A stretch of DNA of 64,000 nt. Origin: Membranipora membranacea. Taxonomy: Eukaryota > Bryozoa > Gymnolaemata > Cheilostomatida > Membraniporidae. Where the stretch lies: assembly GCA_914767715.1 (NCBI GenBank), contig OU612066.1, forward strand, positions 11,599,001-11,663,000. The letters are read 5' to 3'. The notes under the pieces are model-generated. The model searched no databases. It was not told where the DNA came from and was given only the letters and a program-made list of their open reading frames with translations. This document shows positions 44,209 to 54,141 of the stretch, one piece after another (the first letter of the stretch is position 1; each line of letters begins with the position of its first letter). A program made the position numbers and the translations under genes.

Positions 44209-45415
44209 TTATGATGAGGTAATATGGGTAACAAGTTTGCTGAGCAGGTCTACCTTTCTCTGCTCAAACTCAAGCATTTTTGGCATGTAGTCAATTTTGG
44301 AGTTAACCTCCCTCTCCAGCAGCTCGGTCTTTTTTTCCTCGGAGTTCAGGTTACGACCCTTAGGATGCTTACGTGGCCTTATGCCGGATGATGCAGCAGC
44401 TGGTCTGTAACAGTAATAATACACTTGATGGAAGGAGTTTAGTCATGATATGGTTGAAATGGCAACACTGACTCTGTTGAATATTGCAGGGTTGGTTTTT
44501 TGAGAAACAGCGTTTCAATAGCATGACATGATATTACCAAGGAGGCAGCAATAGTGTATGTGCAGGAAGTTAAGGTATTGCGACAATATATTGTACATTA
44601 TGAACTGGGTGTGCTGATGATTGGACATTATATTATGAAAACAGCTTTGTGAGAGCTTGATTCCAGGAAGAATACTGTGGTCGATTGATACTGAAGAGGG
44701 ATGTAGGGTTTGAATTTATCTCTTCTTCATTGCGGCATTTGGCTGCTCCGGTCCAAATTTCAAAGGAGATTGATGACGGTAGAGATATGGATTAAAAAAA
44801 TTATCGTCTTGGCCTAAGGTAGACAAAATACTCACTCTCCTCCTGCATCAACAGTGAAATTCATTTCTGGCCCCTCTCCCTCTGCTTTCCTCACAGCATT
44901 GTCAAAAGTCTCTCCATATTTAAATTTCCTTCTGTTGCGACCTGTAAAATTTAAACGCCTACTCTAGTTATTTGCAAACATTATTTTGAAAATGAGAGCG
45001 AAATAAAGGGAAAGATACGAATATGCAACATGGAGGTATTACCAGCTAGCAGGATCTCTTAATGCCTAGTGTGATTTGCTAGATATGATTAGGATCAATC
45101 AAAGTGTTAGCAAGCAACTCATTTTTCTCGTATATAATAATTCTCCTATCTCAACAGGTGCTCCTTGATTCTATCACCTCAGTCTGCCATGACGACCATA
45201 TTTGTTGTAACTGCTCTCATTCTTACATTCCTGCAACCACAGGGGGTTACAAACGCAAAAGATGTACAACTCTTACCATATTTTGAGTTCCAATCTTCAA
45301 TGTCTTTGTATGTTTTGAGCAAACTTTGATACTTTCTTCTTATATCTTTACCACGTCCCCTGATCATTGCGGGAAATCCCTCTGCTACCAACTTATCCTC
45401 GATTGTCTCCCATAG
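44209..45415 (-). CDS. Harbinger-2 Myb/SANT-like protein, 5' end not found
   Basis: Three exons join in phase with GT-AG borders: 45415-45277, 44941-44836 and 44404-44209. The first encodes the later helices of a Myb/SANT-like DNA-binding domain (GKDIRRKYQSLLKTYKDIEDW). The second contains GRNRRKFKYGETFDNAV and the third a Lys-rich segment (RPRKHPKGR) plus an amphipathic helix with many Glu and Leu residues, ending in TAA. This is the usual partner gene of Harbinger transposases. It most likely belongs with the transposase remnant at 33046-33982, with the LINE pair in the space between. About 145 codons are open, but the first exon (start codon and first helix) was not identified, so it may be truncated. 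It is a different lineage from the Harbinger-1 Myb protein. Confidence 0.72.
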
Positions 45416-46042
45416 CTGTTGTAACAGAACGACATGAAAACCAACTTATCCGGGGTATGATCAGTTGGCAAGTGAAACAGGTTCCACCCATTTCATCATT
45501 TTGTTTTTATGAAACTTAGAATTATCTCCTCATTGATAATAGGGAGACAACTTGAATTCAAGTTGGATTCAGTTGGATTTTCCAATGAAAATGGGATTTC
45601 CATTGATTATTTATTGATTATTTAATATATATACCAAGGTCGCGAATTTACCTAATACTAACTTTTTCAATCAACTTGATAGGGAGCATATATTCTGCTT
45701 CTGAGTTGAGGGCGAAGTTGGGAACCTTGAAATGAACTTCCAAGCAAATCTGAGAGGGTAAGATTTCGGTCCAATATTGAAAATTTTTTTATCCGGATTT
45801 TCTGGTTTTTCAGATTTTGCGGACTTTCCAGAAACTTTGGCCAAATACAACTTTGTTTGGGGTTGAATGAAATTGTCAATATCAGAAGCTCTTCGATAGA
45901 GCAGAAATTCATGTGCTTTGGGCCTATAACTTGATGTCATGGAATTTGCTAGCCTGCCTTGACAAGCTGTGTTGTGCCTCCCCCCCCCTCACCAAAACAG
46001 CATTTCAAAACAGGCTAGGAATGGACTTGTCCTATTTGTGTG
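45416..46042. other. Non-coding, possible lost first exon of Myb-like gene
   Basis: Overlapping short minus-strand frames (45667-45940) have no domain I recognise. A C-run of ten occurs at about 45980-45990. Confidence 0.35.
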
Positions 46043-46282
46043 CTGAGATGTCTGAGATGTCTGAGATGCCTAAGATGCCTGAGATGCCTAAGATGCCTGA
46101 GATGCTGAGATGCTGAGATGCTGAGATGCTGAGATGCTGAGATGCTGAGATGCTGAGATGCTGAGATGCTGAGATGCTGAGATGCTGAGATGCTGAGATG
46201 CTGAGATGCTGAGATGCTGAGATGCTGAGATGCTGAGATGCTGAGATGCTGAGATGCTGAGATGCTGAGATGCTGAGATGCT
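46043..46282 (+). repeat. Minisatellite switching from 9-bp to 8-bp units
   Basis: Begins with about seven 9-bp units (CTGAGATGT, CTGAGATGC, CTAAGATGC). From about 46100 it changes to about 22 identical 8-bp units, CTGAGATG. The minus-strand frame (SISASQHL repeats) is a repeat artefact. Confidence 0.95.
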
Positions 46283-47493
46283 GGGAACTGGAGGAGCTTT
46301 ATTCATGTTCTACATGAAACTGTGCCTCTAGGCATATACAATTATTAGGCCAAGTCGCATAACATACATTTACACACTGTATCTTTTTTTCTTCCTTCTT
46401 TTGGCGCATAGCAAAGTATAATTTTTTTCTAAAATACTGATAATGATGCCAATAAAATACTAAAAAATGAAAAAGATATTCCTGTTACAAGTATCAAAAG
46501 TTTCAAGCAATCACCTTTGTCGGGGCATGCGTCATCTTTGTTAGAAAATCCCATTTCTGAAATGATTGATCAGAAACTGATTTTGCATTATTGCGTTAAA
46601 AGTTAGTTGGGGTTGGAGACTGATGGACAGGAATGACAAAGGTTATGTGATATTTTACAAGCGAAATCAAAAAGAGAGTGAAAACTAAGGGAAAGTTTGT
46701 TGGTTAGAACATTAATTTTAGTGATTTCCCATTATTTTCAGTTTTATTACTATTTTTTGCAAAAATATGATGCCAGGTATCTTAAACTAGAAAAATGTAT
46801 CATGAATGGAGGTTAGACTGATGGATCAGGCTCAACCAGCCTTTCCCCATTTTACACCATTGATACCCACAACTCATCACAACCATAATAATTTTCATGA
46901 AATGTTTATTGTACATGGTCTTGGTGACTTGATCAGTGCAATAATTGATAATATATATCAGCACTGTGCATACAATCACCTTTGTGTTTGTTCCTATGAG
47001 AAACATGGTAATTTATGGTTCTTACACATAGATTTGTGTTCAAGATACAATTAAGGACAATTTAGGACAATTATGGACATTTATAATGACCATCCTCTGT
47101 ACTTTGAACATGGAAGCAGGTTAACATGCATTGCATCCCATAGACTAAGTTCCGCATTTATGGGCGAGGTGCGGGTACTATTGACCCTCATTATCTCAAC
47201 CAAATCTCATTTATCTAATGCTAGAGTATATGCACCATCAGTTAAGCGGGACGGGATGTAGTAATTAGTGGGTGAAGATTTACTCATAATTATATCATAG
47301 AGTAGGTCATCAGGCTATCAGAAGGAAGTTAGAGCAGAGAGCGGATAAGAAGCATTTCTACTGATCAGATCGGCTTGAGAAAGTAGGTGAAATATCTTAA
47401 AATCAGGGAAGTTTTCTTGCTGTCACACTGGTCAACTCGGGATTTGTATTGCATCAGCTGGCCTTATAACCTACTGGTTTCAATACTTCTAAT
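46283..47493. other. Intergenic, nothing assigned
   Basis: Several short ORFs on both strands (46800-47260) lack domains and splice context. Confidence 0.45.
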
Positions 47494-47744
47494 CAGGGCC
47501 GTAGTTTAGAAAAAATGGCAGGGGAGGCGCAAATCCTCGAGAGTGTGAAGCAACACCAGGTTGGGTATCGCAGTCCCATCTTGAGTCCCCAGCCTCCAAA
47601 GCATTTTAATGATATAAATAGCAAATGGAAGTCCAAAATGAGCTGATTCTGATATGGAATATTCAACCATAACATTTTTAGGCCGCTCCATCAGTATTAT
47701 AGGGGAGGCTGAGCGTCCCTGCCTCCCCTAGAACTACGGGCCTG
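47494..47744. mobile_element. MITE candidate, hAT-like ends
   Basis: 251 bp bounded by CAGGGCCGTAGTTTAG on the left and CTAGAACTACGGGCCTG on the right, an imperfect inverted repeat followed inward by GGGGAGGC/GCCTCCCC. The CAGGG...CGTAG ends resemble hAT-type terminal repeats. I did not find a clear 8-bp target duplication. Confidence 0.5.
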
Positions 47745-48558
47745 CAATGCTTACTTTGTTCTCACAAAAATAAGTAGAATGATGGGAAGGTATGGCTGCC
47801 AATTTTACTTTTTAAAAGTAAATTTACTCTTTTTCCTATTCTACATTCTACTCTTCTGCTTTTTTCACAAGGTATGGAAATCTCTCTTTAAGTTCGAACT
47901 CATGCCATGCCTATTGTTGTGTCCCCCAGAGCCCTTAAATTTAGGGTCTCAACGCAAAACGAAATTGAACCGGAAAATGCTCTTTGTCCATTCGGCACCC
48001 ACCTTGGGCCTACCGCCTTTATCCCCAACAAAATATACTTTTTTTTCAGAAAAACAGTTGGCAGCCCTGTGGGAAGACAAGCTGAATCTAGCACCTCAAA
48101 ATTTGTAAATCCACGCATTGGTCTCGGATTGATGAACATAGCATTCCAATGGGAATTATTTAAAGTTTCAGGAAACTTTTCGTTTGTAGACATTTAGACA
48201 GCCATAGTCAGTACGATAACTCTGAGTTTTTGCCAGGTGGGGGAGAGTCACTGTAAACTCTTACTGAGTATACAGTGACTGAAACTCAATAGTGAAAAAT
48301 TAAATACTGAAACTGAAATAGTGAAAGTGAAACTGAAGTGTTTTCACTCCAAATCTCAGCTCGGAAAGGTTCAATCAGAGCCGGCATAGGCATTTTTACT
48401 CCACCCACGGAGTTAGTCTCTTACTCCTTGCTTCACCCAACAGCCAACTGGAGCCAACATAACTGATATAGTTTTATATATAGACATTTTTAGATGACAT
48501 GCCATAAAAATTTAAAATTCAATTATCCAATTACAGAATTACATATAAAACCTAAAGA
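47745..48558. other. Upstream flank of caveolin
   Basis: No recognised exon. Overlapping ORFs at 47779-48197 are on both strands of the same sequence and have no domain. TATA-like CATATAAAAC (48542-48551) is only about 8 nt before the caveolin ATG, so it is unlikely to be its core promoter. Confidence 0.4.
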
Positions 48559-49939
48559 ATGGGTGGAGCAGAGATTGAAATGAATGTGGGTGGTGAGAAA
48601 GCTGGGAGCGGAATCGAGGATGGTGCAGCCAGACTTGATTTGACAGACAGAGATCCAGAGGGAGTGAACTCCCATCTTAAGGTATGTCCAAGTCATCCAG
48701 CTGAATAAAAGATTTGAGGGAGAAATTATTTTGATAACAATAATGAAAGCTTGGAGTTTTAGCCGTGTAGAAAGCAGGTGATTTGTTTATGGTTTTAGCA
48801 ATGTATTTTCTTGATTTTATTATAAATTCCAATTATCTTTACAGAGTTTTTGATGACCAAGCAACGTCAATTATTTCAATCATTTTTGGAGGACGGAGGT
48901 GTTCCATCGAGTTTACATTCATCATTATTTTACTCGGTCCTTATGGTAGCACAACTCCTAATTGATGAAAAAATGGTATAGAATAGCCATATTATTGCTC
49001 ATAGTAACAATTAATTTATGTAGTAGGTTAAACTCAAAATTTGGGAGGTGTATATTCATTACAGTTACACTAACGGCCTTACTGATTACTCATATATTGT
49101 GATACAACAACTTTATACCTTGTGGCTGTGTAGCTGTGATGTATGATACATACCAATATTGTCCCATTTCCTTGCAGCATAATAGTGAAACGCTTTGTTT
49201 TTTAAGGTTGCATTTGAGGAGGTCTTTGCAGAGCCCCATCCCTCCATCTTCTCATTTGATAAGATATGGGGGCTATCATACACTGTTTTCACAGGCAGTA
49301 AGTTATGGTGCTACAGAATATCGACAGCGATACTTGGTCTGCCGGCAGCATGCTGCTGGGGTGTAACGTTTGCCTGTATTAGCTTTACTCACATCTGGTG
49401 CTGTGTACCGGGAATGAAAGCAATTTACATTAATCTTAGATGTGTCAAGGTAAGAGACAATCATGTAAAACATCCTTTCAAGATGATGTTGATGACAATA
49501 AAGTGATAAAAGAAAAAATTATCTTTTGTACATTAAATAGAGTCCAATATAGGAGTTTTCATCACACGAAGCCATTCCATCAATAACAACTACGCAAGAC
49601 CAGTAAAGTATTAGCAGGAGGACATTGTGCATGCTCGAAATTTTATTCTAGCTAGCATTTACTAGAAATTCTGTTTGTATTCTTTACATTATATAGACCC
49701 TCACTGCAGCTAGCCAGAATTCAGTGCTAGCTAACTTTAAGTCACCCCCTAACTAGCCGAAGTAAATTCTAGCTAACTTTTACTAATCTAATGTGGGTGA
49801 GAAACAAACCAGCATTAAATTAACTCTATTTTTATATTTGCAGGTGCTGTTTGACACGTGTATGGACACGTTTGTTGCTCCTCTTTACATGGCTGCAGGG
49901 AAGATATTCTCTTCTATACATATCACTATGGATAAATGA
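48559..49939 (+). CDS. Caveolin, 3 exons, 153 aa
   Basis: Membrane-bending scaffold protein of caveolae, made in the ER and sent to the plasma membrane. Exons 48559-48681, 49207-49449 and 49844-49939 join at phase-0 GT-AG borders into 153 codons plus TGA. Signature motif FEEVFAEP (residues 44-51) matches the caveolin consensus FEDVIAEP. The scaffolding region FDKIWGLSYTVFTGSKLW follows, then the hairpin membrane segment (about 79-110) with the conserved helix-break Pro in LGLPAA (Pro87) and HIWCCVPGMK. The tail has Cys126 for possible palmitoylation and GKIFSSIHI, like vertebrate GKIFSNVRI. Length is close to CAV3 (151). The acidic N-terminus (41 aa) is diverged. The start is the only ATG in frame before the signature. 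I see no defect. Which vertebrate type it is closest to cannot be settled by eye. Confidence 0.96.
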
Positions 49940-51030
49940 GGACTGGAGATCACCTTGTGTTGGTTTTCTGTATTTCCAACGCATAAAATAGTAAATCTAG
50001 TTTAGATACAGTATCACTAAAATATGAGGACAGCTTTTTTATCAAATATGCTACGTAATTATTGATATGTGCGCAACAATGTGTCACCTTACTAATCTAT
50101 TTTTAATTTCATGATATTTATTCCAGCTCATTTTTGCCGAGCATAATTTGTCAAGCTTTTTCTACAAACTGCTTCGTTTCAACGATTTCTTAAAATTGTT
50201 CTGTAAAGGTTTTTAAAATAAATCTTATCTTATCTAAACCCAGGATTGTAATTTTAATTTATATGAATGGTAACAAAAAGGGATATAATCCATTGAATTC
50301 AACACTAAATTAACATCACAGTGTTTAATGATCGATTGTAGAGGATACATTGGCATAAATAATAAGAATAATGATATCAATTTTCTTTGCTGATCAAGTA
50401 ATAACTGACACATAAGAGCATGACGAGTTAGGAGCATCACATTATCAAGCACTCGATTTCAAGTTAAATATAATACATCAAATAGAAGTTTTCTGTGGGG
50501 TATATTGCAAAATATTCTACCATATCTTCTTAGACAGTTAAATTGAATGTTTGATAATGTAATACCATTGCAGCTGTCTGAGCGATTACACTTGCATGAT
50601 GCCAAGTGATGTATCCATAACAATGTTCTACCGGACACCGGTATTTACCTCTAGAATGTTTAACCCAATTGATACCAAATATAGCGAGGGTCTCATCACC
50701 AGCTTTAATCAAATCAGAAGTAGGCCAGCCTTTTGACTGGTGAAAGAGATGTGTGATGCTCAATGTGATGAATTTAAGTAGTGAAGTATGGCATGAGGGG
50801 GGTAGGGTGCTTTGGCGATCGCGCCTTTGCACCGATTACGATGAGTTGATGGGAAAGCAAACCTCCCTGCCCTGGTTAGGCTTAGATGATAAGTATGAGA
50901 GTGATTGAGTGGACGTTGTTGCAGTGAAAAAATGAAGAGTTAGCAGCCTCCATTGCAAAAACATACCGAGCATGTCACAATGGTGATAATAAAAACGCAC
51001 TGAGGGCTAGAAGTGAAGGAATGAGATGTT
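49940..51030. other. Caveolin 3' flank and intergenic
   Basis: AATAAA at 50217-50222 lies about 280 nt after the caveolin stop and could be its poly(A) signal. It is followed by TCTTATCTTATCT, a LINE-like simple tail also seen inverted at 53789. ORF 50832-50530 (-) has no domain that I recognise. Confidence 0.5.
50217..50222 (+). promoter_or_regulatory. Candidate poly(A) signal for caveolin
   Basis: AATAAA about 280 nt downstream of the stop codon. It may instead belong to the tail of a LINE fragment (TCTTATCTTATCT follows). Confidence 0.4.
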
Positions 51031-51135
51031 CATCAACACACAGTGGTGGCATCTTGCTGCTGGGGCCGGCTGAGGAGGTTGAACTAGGGAAGGCCTCGGA
51101 ACAAAGCTTGACTCATGGTTTATACCTGAAGACAT
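51031..51135 (+). pseudogene. Decayed copy of the right-edge exon
   Basis: About 100 bp close to the reverse complement of 63862-63980 (shared words AACACACAG, GCTGCTGGGGCCG, AAGGCCTCG, TTGACTCATGG). The frame corresponding to NTQ-W-AAGA is interrupted by stops and small differences. The parent protein family is unknown to me. Confidence 0.6.
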
Positions 51136-52159
51136 GTGCGTTGTCAGTGGTGTGCGCATTTATGTAGGTTGTATCTATAGAGAACTCCATTCTCTACTCA
51201 ACAGGGTGGATCTTTCTGCAGACACAGCTGTCACAGTTTTTAGCTTGGAGCTGACATGGGAGCAGCGACTACAGTTAAAAATGACTACACGATTGAGTTC
51301 ATTTGCGCTCACAAAAATTACATATTTAAGGCTCGACTTTACTTTTATATAGCGCAGAAAATTCAGTCGGGGAGGTGCTTGGTTGAAATCATGGCTTATC
51401 AACAGTCGTAATTCTGTATTTAATTTATCATCCTCTTATGTTGATTAACAACAGGGCGAGGAACACCAAGTGAGCATATAGAGTACGCCAAAGAGGCATG
51501 AAGAGAAAGTGATGCTTGATCTGATGATAATCCCGCTACCAGAAATGAAATCTGAATAAAAATAAATGTATATTATGGTATAGTTACTTACAGTCCCCTG
51601 AGGAAACGCAAGCAATGACCTTGTTGTATTGAATATTAGCCAAATTCTAATAGACATCACATATCACTTTGGAGTTGCCCACCCACACATAAAGTAAAGG
51701 CAACTATTATTTTACATTTAGTTGGAGCAGGGAAGGTGGAGTACAAAAGCGTAAATAACATTGCTCAGCCCAAAACCAGGCAGTTTACTGCACAACATGT
51801 ATACTAATGAGGATAGCTAGATTCCTCATACGAGGATTATATTACTTGTAAAGTCACTCCAAAGGCTGGCGAATAGTGCAGTGGACTCTTGTTTGAGCAA
51901 GTTAGATATTTGTATCAGTGATTTAAGGTGAGCCTGTTCTATTTATTGAAATAAGTTGAGTCAGATTGGTTACCCTAAAACCCCTAGTGTCAGTACAAAA
52001 ACCTTATTCTTGAATGTGCCAGAATTTTATTATTGTGTACAACTTTTTCGGAGAAAAATAGAGAAATCTTCAATATTCAAACTGTCAACTTCAGAATAAA
52101 TTCTTCAAAACAATCGATCGAAGGGACATAAGACTGAACCAAATTGAAGAAGAAGGATA

Positions 52160-52600
52160 TCCGGCCATTTTCCCGATGTTATCTTCTCACCAAGCCATTT
52201 TCCACTTCCCGTTACCCCACCAAGCCATTTTCCCTCCAAGCCATTTTCTCGCCTGGACGTTTTCCCACAATCCTTTTTCCCACCAGGATGCTTTCTCACT
52301 AATTCATTTTCCCACCAGTACACTCTCCAACCTATCCGTTTTCACACCGCAATGTGTTCCCACCTAGCTGTTTTGCCACCGAGTCAGAATCCAGCTGTGC
52401 CATTATACCAAAAAGACATTTTTCCACCAAGACGATTTCACACTTGCCCTATTCCCGCAATTACCTTGTTTAAAGGCCAAGCCATAAACTCAATGCTGCA
52501 GCTATCTTTGTGTTTTTTTCTTTGTATAATCAAAGAGACTTTTTCCCACAAATCTTTGTTCCCACCAGGATGCTTTCTCTCTAATTCTTTAACTCCTTGG
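52160..52600 (+). repeat. Degenerate minisatellite, CCACCAAGCCATTTTCC type
   Basis: Many imperfect units of about 17-26 bp built from CCACCA(A/G)G(C/A), ATTTTCC and TTTTCCCACC. A longer word, CCCACCAGGATGCTTTCTC, occurs at 52280 and 52561. The ORFs across it are repeat artefacts. Confidence 0.75.
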
Positions 52601-52604
52601 TTTA

Positions 52605-53530
52605 AGGTAATGTCAATGACCGATCCGCATATCATCATATCATATACCGTTGGAAAGCTGCCGAGCTACTGAAAATGAATACCTGAACAAAAACTTTATT
52701 CGATGATGTCGTGTCATTTTAGGGAGGAAATGCTGTTTTTGTCAATGCAAATGGAGGAGTCAAATTAAAATTTTACAATACATTTTTTTTGTGAAGCCCT
52801 GAAAAAATGTGAAATTTCAATCATTAATTCAGAACAGATCATTAGCTCGAAATAAAATTCATTATGATTTTCTTTTAGAGTGCTCTTCAAATGCCATACA
52901 CATCAACTTTCAACAAGTTAGCTTGCATATTGCAATGACTGTAGACTATCGAATGCAGCTAATATTTTCGCCACATTTGCATAACATCAAACATGCTGTC
53001 CAAATGACCATTGTTTTGGCCAAACAAAAGTTTTTTTGAAAGTTCTCACATACGAAGCCGCTTTCATTAACCATGGTGCGAACAGGAAATGTTAATGTTA
53101 ATGAATTTTTCATTGCATCTTCATTTTTCTTGAATTTAACTTGAAATAATGCCCAAAAACACCTCAAAAGTCCCAAAAAATAGTTGTTTTTTGGCATTCT
53201 TTTGCATTCTATTTTCACAGCTTCACAGAAAGAATGCGTTGTATGACGTGACGTAAAAAGTCAATTTAGATTAGTCATATATCAATTAAAATCAAATTTT
53301 ACGATGAGCTCAATCTCTAAGTATACATTCCGCCTGTTTTGAAATTTCTTGCAATTATTTTGACTCCTCCATCTGCATTGACAAAAACATCGTTTTCTGC
53401 CTCATTTCCTCCCTAAAATGACACAACGTCATCGGATCAAGTTTTTGTCCAGGTATTCATTTTCAGTAGCTCGGCAGCTTTCCAACGGTATATGATATGA
53501 TGATATTCGGATCGGTCTTTGACATTACCT
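52605..53530. mobile_element. Foldback/MITE element with TA flanks, 926 bp
   Basis: Ends are inverted repeats: AGGTAATGTCAATGACCGAT at the left and its near-complement at the right. Arms extend about 180 bp (about 52605-52790 and 53345-53530), including TCATTTTAGGGAGGAAATG and its complement. Both sides are flanked by TA (52603-52604, 53531-53532), as for Tc1/mariner-type insertions. No coding capacity seen. The end sequence recurs at 28432. Confidence 0.85.
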
Positions 53531-53788
53531 TAGTGCTGATGTTTGATGATTGACAAGCTTTGCATCAGAGGTAATTCCTCTGATCTCACTGAATAATGCT
53601 GCTAGGCTCTAGCAAGAATATTTGTCTGATGTACGGATTTTTTTTAAACCACCTCACCTCTAACTTCATGCAGCTGGAAATTGTGTTAAGAAATCATGAT
53701 GGTATATATTCGTGTATTTTTGTTATAAAAAACAAATATATAATAGCATGGGAACCATCAAAATTACAATGTTTTCTGCAGGCATACA

Positions 53789-54000
53789 AGATAAGATAAG
53801 ATTTATTATAACCCTCACATAAAGCAAGGCATAAAGCATCGAAAATATGTAAAAAGTTAAAACTTCGATTCGAAGGCTTGTTTTATTAAAATACACCAGT
53901 GAACAGCCGTATTCTAGTATTAAGTCGTTGGCACGGATTGCTTTGAGTTGCCTTCTTCGGTGCGGCGAAACTTCATAGGAGATGAATACAAGGTAACACA
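53789..54000 (-). repeat. LINE-like 3' end with ATCTT tail
   Basis: Read on the minus strand it ends in AATAAATCTTATCTTATCT, the same tail as at 50217-50239 on the plus strand. The short minus frame upstream has no convincing reverse transcriptase motif, so only the tail is assigned. Confidence 0.45.
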
Positions 54001-54141
54001 AACCTTGATTGAATAAGCAATAGTCTATATATACAGAACTTTTGCCGAGAGCTCAGTAAAGGAAATATAATATGTCCGAACATAATCATGTAGCTAGTGC
54101 ATACAGTCTCCACGATTTAAAAAGTTCGACATTAGCTTCTT

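Noticed and set aside
46088-46306. Minus-strand ORF with repeated SASQHLSI
   Set aside because: Translation of the 8-bp minisatellite.
48542-48551. TATA box of caveolin
   Set aside because: Only about 8 nt before the start codon, which leaves no room for a normal 5' UTR.
50530-50832. 100-codon minus ORF as a gene
   Set aside because: No domain, no splice partners and no similarity to its neighbours that I can see; kept only as intergenic.
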